Part shown: piece after piece, positions 9,046 to 17,382 of the stretch
How positions within the stretch are numbered: the stretch's first letter is position 1
Layout: each line of letters starts with the position of its first letter
From: Bradyrhizobium centrolobii
Lineage (GTDB): Bacteria > Pseudomonadota > Alphaproteobacteria > Rhizobiales > Xanthobacteraceae
Length of the DNA stretch: 64,000 bases
NCBI RefSeq assembly: GCF_001641635.1
Contig: NZ_LUUB01000079.1
Coordinates: 245,042-309,041, forward strand
Reading direction: 5' to 3'
Notes under the pieces: generated by a model
Database searches by the model: none
Seen by the model: only the letters and a program-made list of their open reading frames with translations
What the model was told of the DNA's origin: nothing
Program-made: the position numbers and the translations under genes

Positions 9046-9681
9046 TCACGGCAATCGCGGCGTTGTGTTTGCGAACGCGGATCTCTTGGAGAGTTCTGAC
9101 CACCAGTGATCAAGCCTAGGGTGCTTCTGGAGAAGCGCACGCCCTTCGTCGGCCAGCACAAAGTAGCCGATCATCGGCGCCAAATGGATGTCAGCCAATG
9201 ACAGTTGATTGCCGCAGAGGTACTGCCCCTCGCTAGCGGCTCTCTCAAGAGCTGCCAATATCCTCGGCGCCGCTTCGATGCCTTTTTGAAACTCGCTCTC
9301 ATCCGCCGGTCGTCTCATGAGCGGCCTGAGAACCCTGTGAGAGAAGACTTGCCTCACCAGAGGCCAGTAGGCGTAGCTGTCCACGATCGACATGATCTGA
9401 TTGCAACGTGCCCGCTCTCTCGGCTCCGCTGGCTGGAGCATGGGACCTTCAAAGGCCTCATCGACATAGCGCGTGATCGCGCCCGTCTCGTAGACGACGA
9501 ACCCGGCATGAACCAGCGCGGGCACGCGCCTGAAGGGATGCATTGCAAGGTAGCTGGCAGGGACATCCTCAGCGAAGGGATTTATCTCCACCCAATTGTA
9601 CGTCACGCCTTTTTCATGGAGAGCCAACCGGGCGATCCAGGAATAGACGCTGTATTGGTAGCCATGCAGCTCAATCGCCAT
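9046..9681 (-). CDS. Glutathione S-transferase family protein
   Basis: A 211-residue cytoplasmic GST. The N-terminal thioredoxin fold carries a serine-rich active-site region (Y-S-V-Y-S-W-I-A-R), the cis-proline segment V-P-A-L-V and the glutathione-binding V-Y-E-T-G-A-I (the usual E-S/T-x-A-I). The helical C-terminal domain has the L-S-L-A-D-I-H capping box near 160. It probably conjugates glutathione to electrophiles; the substrate is unknown. It is convergent with the dehalogenase gene and only 17 bp away, so the two could share a termination zone. Confidence 0.88.
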   Translation of the reverse strand: MAIELHGYQYSVYSWIARLALHEKGVTYNWVEINPFAEDVPASYLAMHPFRRVPALVHAGFVVYETGAITRYVDEAFEGPMLQPAEPRERARCNQIMSIVDSYAYWPLVRQVFSHRVLRPLMRRPADESEFQKGIEAAPRILAALERAASEGQYLCGNQLSLADIHLAPMIGYFVLADEGRALLQKHPRLDHWWSELSKRSAFANTTPRLP

Positions 9682-9731
9682 GCACCGCGGTCCTGTCCTG
9701 CCACAATCAGAATCGCGCGATCCTTGCGAGT

Positions 9732-10207
9732 TTACAAGCCGGTCGTGAGGTCTGGTGACGGCGTGGAGCGAAGTGGCGCGAAGCGCCAGCAGCTGGCCGA
9801 GCCTGTGCTGGTCTGCATGATCAGCGTGCCGTTGGTAAACCCGAAGTTACCGTTCACAACGGTAGCGTTCAGATTGAGGGTGCCGATCGTGAACGGGCGC
9901 CAACAAGATCGACGAAGAAGGTCGCGTATGCGGTTCCGTCATTGAACGTCGCAACAGCGTCGACTGCATTTGGAACACTAGCTGGTGTCCAGTTCGAGCC
10001 TGTGCCCCACGGGCCGGGTCCCCCGTACCAGGTCTGCGCGGCCGCCTGTCCGGAGATCGCCATCGCGGTCAGGACCACGACTGCGGCAGGTAGGGCCCTC
10101 GTCAATGCCGTACTCGCTAACAGCGCCTTGATGGAGAACGCCCACCGCGTGGGACGCGAGCCGCCAACCCTAACTGCAAATTCCACAGGTGCCCCAATGC
10201 AATGCAT
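9732..10207 (-). pseudogene. Remnant of an autotransporter/adhesin gene, frameshifted and truncated
   Basis: Read from 10207 downwards, the product has an extended signal peptide (A-F-S-I-K-A-L-L-A-S-T ... A-I-S-G-Q-A-A-A-Q) and then a passenger start W-Y-G-G-P-G-P-W-G-T-G-S-N-W, with D-A-V-A-T-F-N-D, typical of autotransporter-repeat proteins. This frame stops at 9869. The homology continues in another frame (F-T-I-G-T-L-N-L-N-A-T-V-V, then G-N-F-G-F-T-N-G-T-L) to about 9790, placing a frameshift near 9895-9905. After that it becomes nonsense and stops at 9732. No beta-barrel domain is left. The rest of the gap to 10388 shows nothing recognisable. Confidence 0.6.
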
Positions 10208-10388
10208 TGCATTGCCAAATATTTCAAACGGGAAATACGTAGCTGCTTCGCCAGTGGTCTGCCATTGGTGGCGCTTCTCGTCACAGGTCTAACTGCCGAT
10301 TCCACGGTGGTGTGATTGTAGGGCAACAGAGAATTGCATGTTCCCCGGACAGCTCGGCCGGCCAAGGATCCTGCCGGCGCGTCGCCCC

Positions 10389-11069
10389 TCACGCGATCCG
10401 CAGCGTGAGCTCACTTCCTTCCGTTTCGGCAAAACCCGCCTGCAAGACCTCTTCGCGCTTGTGGCGAAGGTGCGCACGCAGGATGTGGGCTAGGCCAACG
10501 CCATCGCGGCGCTGGAGAGCGTTCAGGATCGCTTCGTGCTCCTTCACGGCGAGCGCCCAGCGCTGCGGCGTCATCGGCGTGACATAGCGCGCGCGGCGAA
10601 TGCGCGCGGTCACGGAGGCATAGAGCCCTACGAGCACGGGATTTCCGGCCGCGGTGACGATGGCTTCGTGAATGGCGCGGTTGCCGCGGTAGTACTGGAT
10701 CAGGTCGCCCTCGCGATAATGCTTCACCATGTCCGAATGCGCGGCGGCGATCTCGTCGATCTCGGCGTCGGTGATTCGCTCGCAGGCGAGCTCGCCGGCG
10801 AGAGCCTCGAGGCCCTGGCAGACCTCGAACAGGTCGCGCATGTCCTTGTCGGTCAGCTTCGCCGCGCGCGAGCCGCGATGGGGCAGCAACTGCACGAGGC
10901 CCTCGGCGGCGAGCACCTTGAGCGCCTCGCGCAGCGGCGTGCGCGAGATCTGCAGCCGGTCGCACAGCTCGCGCTCGGGAATCCGCGCGCCCGGCGGGAT
11001 TTCGCCGTCGAGCAGGATGGCGCGGATGCGGCCGACGACCTCCTCATGAAGCATGGGATCGGGCTCCAT
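10389..11069 (-). CDS. GntR-family (FCD/FadR subfamily) transcriptional regulator
   Basis: A 226-residue repressor-type protein. The N-terminal winged helix-turn-helix (about 1-70) contains P-G-A-R-I-P-E-R-E-L-C-D and S-R-T-P-L-R-E-A-L-K-V-L, the GntR signature. The C-terminal all-helical FCD domain keeps candidate metal/ligand histidines (R-A-I-H-E-A, K-E-H-E-A-I, A-H-L-R-H-K). It is divergent from the enoyl-CoA hydratase gene that opens a catabolic and transport cluster, so it is probably the cluster's own regulator. Two candidate operators lie in the 101-bp divergent region, one touching its start codon. Confidence 0.93.
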   Translation of the reverse strand: MEPDPMLHEEVVGRIRAILLDGEIPPGARIPERELCDRLQISRTPLREALKVLAAEGLVQLLPHRGSRAAKLTDKDMRDLFEVCQGLEALAGELACERITDAEIDEIAAAHSDMVKHYREGDLIQYYRGNRAIHEAIVTAAGNPVLVGLYASVTARIRRARYVTPMTPQRWALAVKEHEAILNALQRRDGVGLAHILRAHLRHKREEVLQAGFAETEGSELTLRIA

Positions 11070-11082
11070 TTTGCATGCAAAA
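11069..11082. promoter_or_regulatory. Candidate GntR operator, proximal copy
   Basis: TTTTGCATGCAAAA is a perfect 14-bp palindrome that begins on the first base of the gntR start codon. It is embedded in ATTTTGCATGCAAAAATG. An almost identical copy occurs 62 bp away on the side of the divergent operon. Binding here would repress gntR itself. Confidence 0.65.
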
Positions 11083-11130
11083 ATGAACTTATAAGCTGAT
11101 GAATAGAAGTTTCAGCTTGAAAATATCAGA

Positions 11131-11144
11131 TTTTGCATTCAAAA
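11131..11144. promoter_or_regulatory. Candidate GntR operator, distal copy
   Basis: TTTTGCATTCAAAA matches the proximal copy in 13 of 14 positions, and the flanking ATTTTGCAT...CAAAAATG is also shared. It is 27 bp upstream of the hydratase start codon, where a bound repressor would block the cluster promoter. Confidence 0.62.
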
Positions 11145-11170
11145 ATGTAAAAAAACAAAGGACAGAGGAA

Positions 11171-11968
11171 ATGGACCTATCGGTCGCGGCGGCGGCAGAC
11201 CTCGTTTTTGAGTGCCAGGACGGCATCGGGCGGATCATCTTCAACCGCCCGCAGGCGCGCAATGCCTTCACCTTCGCCATGTACGAGCGGCTCGCCGCGA
11301 TTTGCGAAGAGGCCAACAGCGATCAGTCGATCAAGGTGCTGGTGCTGCGCGGTGCAGGCGACAAGGCCTTCGCCTCGGGCACCGACATCAATCAGTTCCG
11401 CGAATTCAAGACACCGCAGGACGCGATCGACTACGAGAACCGGATTGATCGCGTCCTCACCACTCTCGAGCAGTGCCGCGTGCCGACGATCGCGGCGATC
11501 AACGGATTCTGCACCGGTGGAGGGGCGGGCATTGCCGCGGCCTGTGACCTGCGCATTGGCACCAAGACCACCAGAATCGGCTTTCCCATCGCCCGGACGC
11601 TCGGCAATTGCCTGTCGATGTCCAATGTCAGCCGTCGCACCGCGCTCATTGGTGCCGCGCGCGTCAAGGATCTGATCTTCACTGCGCGTCTCGTCGATGC
11701 CGCGGAGGCCGCAAACGTCGGGCTGCTCGGCGAGGTCGTCGAGGACATTGCGGCGCTCGACAGGCGCGCCGACGAGGTCGCCCGGCTGCTCGCCAGCCAC
11801 GCGCCGTTGACGCTGACTGCGACCAAGCAGGCGGTGGCCCGCCTGCAAAAGCGGCTGACGCGGGATGAGGGCGGAGACCTCATCCTGATGTGCTACACGA
11901 GCCAGGATTTTCGCGAAGGGCTCGATGCTTTCCTCAACAAGCGCGCGCCGCAGTGGCGCGGTCAATAG
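11171..11968 (+). CDS. Enoyl-CoA hydratase/isomerase family protein
   Basis: A 265-residue crotonase-fold enzyme. Oxyanion-hole segments are visible: A-F-A-S-G-T-D-I near 70 and I-N-G-F-C-T-G-G-G-A-G-I-A near 110. N-R-P-Q-A-R-N-A near the start is also typical. The usual catalytic glutamates are not obvious, so hydratase versus isomerase or lyase activity is uncertain. The ATG at 11171 has AGAGGA just upstream; the frame is open to 11099 without a better start. It is the first gene of a cluster with a class III CoA-transferase 9 bp downstream, which suggests that an acyl-CoA made by that enzyme is its substrate. Confidence 0.88.
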   Translation: MDLSVAAAADLVFECQDGIGRIIFNRPQARNAFTFAMYERLAAICEEANSDQSIKVLVLRGAGDKAFASGTDINQFREFKTPQDAIDYENRIDRVLTTLEQCRVPTIAAINGFCTGGGAGIAAACDLRIGTKTTRIGFPIARTLGNCLSMSNVSRRTALIGAARVKDLIFTARLVDAAEAANVGLLGEVVEDIAALDRRADEVARLLASHAPLTLTATKQAVARLQKRLTRDEGGDLILMCYTSQDFREGLDAFLNKRAPQWRGQ

Positions 11969-11977
11969 GGCAGGCCG

Positions 11978-13237
11978 ATGCAAAGCGATCGATCGAAATC
12001 CACCTCTCGCCGTTCGGGCCCGCTTACCGGCCTCAAGGTCATCGATCTCACCCATGTCATGGCGGGGCCGACCTGCACCCTGATGCTCGCCGACATGGGC
12101 GCCGACGTCATCAAGATCGAGAAGTGGCCGAACGGCGATGACACCCGTCATTCGGTGCCGCCGAAGATCGGTGAGGAGGCGGCGTCCTTCCTGATGATGA
12201 ACCGCAACAAGCGCGGCATCGTGCTGGATTTGAAGACCGAAGGCGGCAAACAGGTGCTGCGCCGTCTGATCGCGAGCGCCGACGTGCTGGTCGAGAATTT
12301 TGCGCCGGGCGCCATGGAGCGCCTGGGCTTCGGCTACGAGGCGCTGCACCAGGAATTCCCGGCGCTGATCTACTGCTCGCTGTCGGGCTTTGGCCGCACC
12401 GGGCCCTACAAGCGCCGCCGGGGATTCGATCTGGTCGCGCAGGCCATGAGCGGCATCATGAGCTTCACGGGTGAACGTCCTGACGGTCCGCCCGTGAAGT
12501 GCGGCCCGCCGCTGTCCGACATCACCGCCGGCCTGCTCGCGAGCATGGGCATCCTCGCTGCCTATGCGCACCGTCTCAAGACCGGTGAAGGGCAGTGGGT
12601 CGAGACCTCGCTCTATGAAGCGGCCCTGGTACAGACCTATTGGCAATCGACGATCGCGCTGGCCGTGGGCACCGCGCCGCGCGCGATGGGCTCGGCCCAT
12701 CCACTCAACGCGCCGTACCAGGCCTTTGAAGCCTCCGACGGCTGGCTCGTGGTCGGTGGCGCCAACAAGAAGCACTGGCTGTTGATGCTGGAGGCGCTTG
12801 GCGCAACCGAGCTCGCCGCCGATCCGCGCTTCGTTACCGGTGCCGACCGCATGGCGAATCTGAAGGAGCTCGAAGCGGTCCTGAGTGAGCGCTTCCGCAC
12901 CAAGTCACGATCGCATTGGCTTGCGGCGCTCGACGAGAAGGGTGTGCCGTGCGGACCCGTGCACGACATGCTGGAAGCCCTCAGCGATCCGCAGACACTG
13001 GCGCGCGAGATGGTCGTCGAGGTCGAGCATTCCACCCTCGGCCCGGTGAAGACGATCGGGCTTCCGGTCAAGTTTTCGGAGACGCCAGGCAAAGTGCGTT
13101 CCGGTGCGCCCGTCTATGGTGAGCATACCCGGGAGGTGCTGGCCGAGCACGGGTTCGACCAAAAGCAAATCGAAGCGCTCGAACAAGAAGGCGCGATCGT
13201 TTCGGCGTCTAGGGGGCAGGAGGAACGCGTCGCCTGA
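11978..13237 (+). CDS. Class III CoA-transferase (CaiB/BaiF family)
   Basis: A 419-residue enzyme that moves CoA between carboxylic acids. Family blocks seen are G-L-K-V-I-D-L-T-H-V-M-A-G-P (start), G-A-D-V-I-K-I-E-K, N-R-N-K-R-G-I-V-L-D-L-K, E-N-F-A-P-G-A-M-E-R-L-G and the S-G-F-G-R-T-G-P segment. In the region W-V-E-T-S-L many relatives have V-D-x-S-L, so a position often held by Asp is Glu here. It lies 9 bp after the hydratase gene and 61 bp before tctC, as part of one operon. It probably activates the acid imported by the TctCBA system; the donor and acceptor are unknown. Confidence 0.92.
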   Translation: MQSDRSKSTSRRSGPLTGLKVIDLTHVMAGPTCTLMLADMGADVIKIEKWPNGDDTRHSVPPKIGEEAASFLMMNRNKRGIVLDLKTEGGKQVLRRLIASADVLVENFAPGAMERLGFGYEALHQEFPALIYCSLSGFGRTGPYKRRRGFDLVAQAMSGIMSFTGERPDGPPVKCGPPLSDITAGLLASMGILAAYAHRLKTGEGQWVETSLYEAALVQTYWQSTIALAVGTAPRAMGSAHPLNAPYQAFEASDGWLVVGGANKKHWLLMLEALGATELAADPRFVTGADRMANLKELEAVLSERFRTKSRSHWLAALDEKGVPCGPVHDMLEALSDPQTLAREMVVEVEHSTLGPVKTIGLPVKFSETPGKVRSGAPVYGEHTREVLAEHGFDQKQIEALEQEGAIVSASRGQEERVA

Positions 13238-13298
13238 CCTAACGTCAATACGACAGACGAGAACAACAGAAAAAACAAGAAATCAGCTGGAGGAAATC

Positions 13299-14291
13299 AT
13301 GGGTCGGACGTCAACATTTCTGCTTTCCGCAGCCGCGGCCTTGCTCGCCGGCACGATGCCGGCGCTTGCGGCCTGGCAGCCGCAAAAGCCGATCGAGTTC
13401 GTGGCCACGGCCGGGCCGGGCGGCGGGACCGACAATCTCGCCCGTGCGGTGCAGAACATCATCACCAAGTACAAGCTGACGGATCAGCCGATCGTTGTCG
13501 TCAACAAGGGCGGCGGCAGCGGCGCCGAAGGCTATGTCTACGGCAAGGCGTCCGCGGGCGATCCCTACAAGGTGATCTTCGGCACGTCGAACGCCTGGCA
13601 GCAGCCGCTCGTATCCAAGGTCGCCTTCAACTACACCGACCTCACCCCGATCGCGGCGATGGCGCAGGACGAGTTTTTGCTCTGGGTCAAGCAGGACGCG
13701 CCCTACAAGACGGCGGGGGACTACCTGAAGGCCGCCGCGTCGAGTGAATTCAAGATGGGCGGCGCGCAGTCGAAGGACACCGACGAGGTCTTGACCCGCA
13801 TGATCGAGAAGATCGGTCACGTCAAGCTGACCTACATCCCCTTCAAGAGCGGCGCCGAAGCCGCCGTGCAGCTCGCTGGCGGGCACATCGATTCCCACGT
13901 CAACAATCCCAGCGAGAGCCTCGGGCAATGGCGCGGCGGCACGCAGCGCCCGCTGTGCGCCTTCAGCCCGAAGCGGCTGCCGCAGGGCGCCAAGATCACG
14001 GCGACCGAAGGCTGGAGCGACGTTCCGACCTGTGTCGAGCAGGGCCTCGACATCAAGCAATATGAGCAGCCCCGCACGGTGTGGCTGCCCGGCAAGGTCA
14101 CGCCGGACCAGGCTGCGTTCTATGTCGACCTCATGAAGAAGGTGCAGGCGACGCCGGAATGGAAGGACTACATCGAGAAGACCTCCCAGGTCGACACGTT
14201 CCTGACCGGCGCCGACTTCGACAAATTCATCAAGGAGGACCTCGAGCACCTCAGGCAGGTTGCGAGCGAGCAGGGCTGGCTCGTGAAGTGA
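13299..14291 (+). CDS. TctC-type tripartite tricarboxylate transporter binding protein
   Basis: A 330-residue periplasmic receptor. It has a signal peptide of about 25 residues (basic start, L-L-S-A-A-A-A-L-L-A-G, cleavage after A-L-A), then the family start W-Q-P-x-K-P-I-E-F-V and the ligand-loop region A-G-P-G-G-G-T-D-N-L-A-R. The second binding region (Q-S-K-D-T-D-E-V) is also visible. The ATG at 13299 has TGGAGG 5 bp upstream; upstream codons overlap the previous gene. It works with the TctB and TctA homologues that follow. The ligand is unknown: this family binds citrate, other carboxylates and aromatic acids. Confidence 0.92.
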   Translation: MGRTSTFLLSAAAALLAGTMPALAAWQPQKPIEFVATAGPGGGTDNLARAVQNIITKYKLTDQPIVVVNKGGGSGAEGYVYGKASAGDPYKVIFGTSNAWQQPLVSKVAFNYTDLTPIAAMAQDEFLLWVKQDAPYKTAGDYLKAAASSEFKMGGAQSKDTDEVLTRMIEKIGHVKLTYIPFKSGAEAAVQLAGGHIDSHVNNPSESLGQWRGGTQRPLCAFSPKRLPQGAKITATEGWSDVPTCVEQGLDIKQYEQPRTVWLPGKVTPDQAAFYVDLMKKVQATPEWKDYIEKTSQVDTFLTGADFDKFIKEDLEHLRQVASEQGWLVK

Positions 14292-14348
14292 CACGGCGAA
14301 CGCCTGCGCCATGATGTCCTGTCGTCTCACGTCCGGCTGGAGCCCTCG

Positions 14349-14831
14349 ATGATATCGCGCCGCGCCCTCGAACTTGCGACCGCCATCCTCACCGGCAGCT
14401 TTGGTGTCGCGGTGGTCGTCTCCAGCCTCGATAACGGCATCGGCTGGTCGAGCGCGGGCGTGGACGCCGGCACGTTCCCGTTCCTGACCGGCCTCGTAAT
14501 CGTGGTGGGCAGCCTCTACAATCTGGTGCGGGGAGTCCTGCCGGCCGCGACGCTCGCAAGCGTTCCCATCGCCATCACGCCGACCGAGCTGCGCCGGCTT
14601 GCCGGCCTGTTCGTGCCGGCCGCAATCTTCGTTGCTGCGATCCCGTTGCTCGGGATGTATCTCGCCTCGGCCTTGTATGTCTTCGCGGTGCTCGCGATCC
14701 CCAGACATCAATCCGTGCCGCGCGCGCTCGCCATGGCGGCGGCGACGGCACTGGCGCTCTACGTCGTGTTTGAGCGCATGTTCCAGGTGACGCTGCCGCA
14801 CGGCGCGCTCGCCGCCGCGCTCGGGTTCTGA
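14349..14831 (+). CDS. TctB-type small membrane subunit
   Basis: A 160-residue protein with four predicted membrane helices (about 8-27, 40-57, 87-110 and 120-150) and the S-S-A-G-V-D-A-G-T-F-P-F motif near residue 35, typical of the small subunit of tripartite tricarboxylate transporters. It lies between tctC and tctA and ends 11 bp before tctA. It contributes to the inner-membrane permease complex; its role in transport is structural or poorly defined in the family. Confidence 0.88.
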   Translation: MISRRALELATAILTGSFGVAVVVSSLDNGIGWSSAGVDAGTFPFLTGLVIVVGSLYNLVRGVLPAATLASVPIAITPTELRRLAGLFVPAAIFVAAIPLLGMYLASALYVFAVLAIPRHQSVPRALAMAAATALALYVVFERMFQVTLPHGALAAALGF

Positions 14832-14842
14832 CGGAGAGGCCG

Positions 14843-16381
14843 ATGGACAATCTCCAGGAGCTCCTGCACGGCTTCACCATCGCGGTCACCGTGCCGCATC
14901 TGGTCCTGATGGCAATCGGCGTGCTGCTCGGCATTCTCGTCGGCGTACTGCCTGGCCTCGGCGCGCCGAACGGCGTGTCGCTGCTGCTGCCGCTGACCTT
15001 CGGCATGCAGCCGGTTTCGGCGATCATCCTGCTCTCCAGCATGTATTGGGGCGCGCTGTTCGGCGGCTCTGTGACCTCGATCCTGTTCAACATCCCGGGA
15101 GAGCCATCATCGGTCGCGACCACCTTTGACGGCTACCCGATGGCGCGCGACGGCCGGCCGACGACGGCGCTCGCCACCGCGTTCGGCTCGGCCGCGTTCG
15201 GCGCGCTGGTCGGCGTGATCCTGATCACCTTCCTCGCCTCATGGGTGGCGCAGGTCGCGCTCGCCTTCGGGCCGCCGGAATATTTTGCGGTCTATTTCCT
15301 CGCCTTCGCCAGCTTCGTCGGCATGGGCGGCGCGGCGCCGATCAAGACCGTCGTGGCGCTCGCGATCGGCTTTGCGATCGCCGCGATCGGCATCGACACC
15401 GTGTCCGGCAGCGTGCGCCTCACCATGGGAATCGACGAGCTGGTCAAGGGCGTGAACTTCGTCGTCGCGGTGATGGGCCTGTTCGGCATCGGCGAGCTCC
15501 TGGTCGCAGTCGAAGAGGAGTTCCATGCCCGGGCCGTCTCATCGAAGATCGATTGGGGCGAGGTGTTTCGCGCCGTCGCCCGCCTGCCGCGGCATGGCGT
15601 AGCGCTGCTGCGGAGCGCCGCGATCGGGTGCTGGATGGGGATCACGCCGGGCGGCCCGACCGCGGCGTCCTTCATGAGCTACGGCATCGCCCGCCGCTTC
15701 TCGCGCCGCGGCCGATATTTCGGCACCGGCGAGGTCGAGGGCATCATCTCGCCGGAGACGGCCGATCATGCCGCCGGCACCAGCGCGCTGCTCCCGATGC
15801 TCTCGCTCGGCATTCCCGGCTCGGCCACCGCGGCGGTCATGATGGGCGGGCTCATGATCTGGGGTCTCAATCCCGGGCCGATGCTGTTCGTCGACCAGAA
15901 GGACTTCGTCTGGGGTCTGATCGCCTCGATGTATGTCGGCAACATCGTCGCCGTCGCGCTGGTGCTGCTCACCGTCCCGGTCTTTGCCGCCCTGATGCGG
16001 ATTCCCTTTGTCGTGATCGCGCCGCTGATCGTGATCATCTGCGTGGTCGGCGCCTATTCGGTCTCGAATTCCTATCTCGACGTGGTCATGATGCTCGGCT
16101 TCGGGATCGTCGGCTATCTCTTCAAGAAGCTGTTCTATCCGCTGGCGCCGCTGGTGCTCGCGATCGTGATCGGCGACAAAGCCGAGGACGCGTTCCGACA
16201 ATCGATGCTGATGTCCAAGGGATCGCTCGGGATCTTCTTTGCCAACGGGCTGGTGACGAGCCTCGTGATCGCCGGCATCGCGCTGTTGCTGCTTCCGCTT
16301 GCGTTGCAGCTGACGCGTCCCTGGCGCAAGCCCGCGCCCCCCACCGCCGAGACGACAAGCCAGGAGAAGGTGATCATATGA
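14843..16381 (+). CDS. TctA-type large permease subunit
   Basis: A 512-residue inner-membrane protein with about 11-12 helices. The signature G-I-L-V-G-V-L-P-G-L-G-A-P-N-G near residue 35 and the repeated half G-I-T-P-G-G-P-T-A-A-S-F near 265 are the two inverted glycine-rich motifs of the TctA family. A-L-F-G-G-S-V-T-S-I-L-F-N-I-P-G-E is also diagnostic. Its stop codon overlaps the start of the PdxA-like gene (ATGA), so translation of the two is coupled. It imports the carboxylate bound by TctC using an ion gradient. Confidence 0.94.
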   Translation: MDNLQELLHGFTIAVTVPHLVLMAIGVLLGILVGVLPGLGAPNGVSLLLPLTFGMQPVSAIILLSSMYWGALFGGSVTSILFNIPGEPSSVATTFDGYPMARDGRPTTALATAFGSAAFGALVGVILITFLASWVAQVALAFGPPEYFAVYFLAFASFVGMGGAAPIKTVVALAIGFAIAAIGIDTVSGSVRLTMGIDELVKGVNFVVAVMGLFGIGELLVAVEEEFHARAVSSKIDWGEVFRAVARLPRHGVALLRSAAIGCWMGITPGGPTAASFMSYGIARRFSRRGRYFGTGEVEGIISPETADHAAGTSALLPMLSLGIPGSATAAVMMGGLMIWGLNPGPMLFVDQKDFVWGLIASMYVGNIVAVALVLLTVPVFAALMRIPFVVIAPLIVIICVVGAYSVSNSYLDVVMMLGFGIVGYLFKKLFYPLAPLVLAIVIGDKAEDAFRQSMLMSKGSLGIFFANGLVTSLVIAGIALLLLPLALQLTRPWRKPAPPTAETTSQEKVII

Positions 16382-17382
16382 CTGCAAAGCCGCTCATTGC
16401 GCTCGCGATGGGAGACCCCGCCGGCATCAGCCCGGAGCTGACGGCGAAGCTCGTGACGCTGGACTACATCCGCGCCCGTGCCCGGCTGGTCGTGATCGGC
16501 GACCGGCGCATCTTCGACGAAGGCGCGCGCGTTGCGGGCGTCAGGCCGGAACTCAGGACGGTGGAGCAGGGCACTGACTTTCGCGAGGCGGAGGGCGAGG
16601 CGCTGTTCGTCGATCTCGGCCATCTCGATCCCGCAGAGGTCGAGCCAAAAACCGCGAGCCTTGCCGGCGGAAGGTTCGCGCTGGCGAATTACCGGCACGC
16701 GCTCGAGCTCGGCTGCGACGGCCGCGTCGATGCCGTCTGCTTCACGCCGTTCAACAAGCAGGCGATGCGCCTTGCCCGCGCCGACTACGACGACGAGATC
16801 GCGTTTTCCGCGGAGGTGGCCGGGCTCAAGACCGCTGCAAGCGAATTCAACGTGCTGGGTCAGCTGTGGAATGCGCGCGTCACCTCGCACATCCCGCTCA
16901 AGGACGTCGCTGCGCGGCTGTCCAGTGAACGCATCCATCGTGCGCTCAAGCTGACCGACTTCTGCATGCGCGACGCCGGCTTCGCGCGTCCGCGCATCGC
17001 GGTCGCCGGGCTCAATCCGCACGCGGGCGACGGCGGCAATTTCGGCCGCGAGGAGATCGACGTCATTGAGCCTGCGGTCGCGGCCGGCCAGCGCGAGGGC
17101 ATCGCCGTCGAGGGGCCGTTCCCGGCCGACACGGTATTCCTGCGCGCCAAGGGCGGCGCCTTCGATGCGGTGCTGACGATGTATCACGACCAGGGCCAGA
17201 TCGCGATGAAGCTGATGGGCTTCGATCGCGGCGTGACCCTGCTCGGCGGCTTTCCGTTTCCGATCTGCACGCCGGCGCACGGCACCGCCTACGACATCGC
17301 GGGCCAGGGCATCGCATCGACTGGCGCGAGCCGCGCCGCGCTGCTGCTCGCCGCGCAGATGGCCGCTCGTCGCGTCGCCTGA
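16378..17382 (+). CDS. PdxA-family dehydrogenase (PdxA2-like)
   Basis: A 334-residue NAD-dependent, metal-containing dehydrogenase of the 4-hydroxythreonine-4-phosphate dehydrogenase family. It has M-G-D-P-A-G-I-S-P-E at the start, the metal histidines in H-I-P-L, G-L-N-P-H-A-G-D-G-G and Y-H-D-Q-G-Q, and K-x-x-x-F-x-x-G-V-T near 280. It overlaps tctA by four bases and closes the catabolic cluster. That context argues against vitamin B6 synthesis and for oxidation of a hydroxy acid or cis-diol carboxylate, as in TphB or PdxA2 relatives. The upstream open frame across tctA is a shadow; the start is fixed by the overlap and the family N-terminus. Confidence 0.9.
   Translation: MTAKPLIALAMGDPAGISPELTAKLVTLDYIRARARLVVIGDRRIFDEGARVAGVRPELRTVEQGTDFREAEGEALFVDLGHLDPAEVEPKTASLAGGRFALANYRHALELGCDGRVDAVCFTPFNKQAMRLARADYDDEIAFSAEVAGLKTAASEFNVLGQLWNARVTSHIPLKDVAARLSSERIHRALKLTDFCMRDAGFARPRIAVAGLNPHAGDGGNFGREEIDVIEPAVAAGQREGIAVEGPFPADTVFLRAKGGAFDAVLTMYHDQGQIAMKLMGFDRGVTLLGGFPFPICTPAHGTAYDIAGQGIASTGASRAALLLAAQMAARRVA

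Noticed and set aside
13104..13298. Longer N-terminus for the TctC-type protein
   Set aside because: These 65 codons overlap the CoA-transferase gene in another frame; the ATG at 13299 has a good ribosome site and starts a signal peptide.
15241..16377. N-terminal extension of the PdxA-like gene through tctA
   Set aside because: The extension is an out-of-frame reading of tctA. The real start is the ATGA overlap at 16378.
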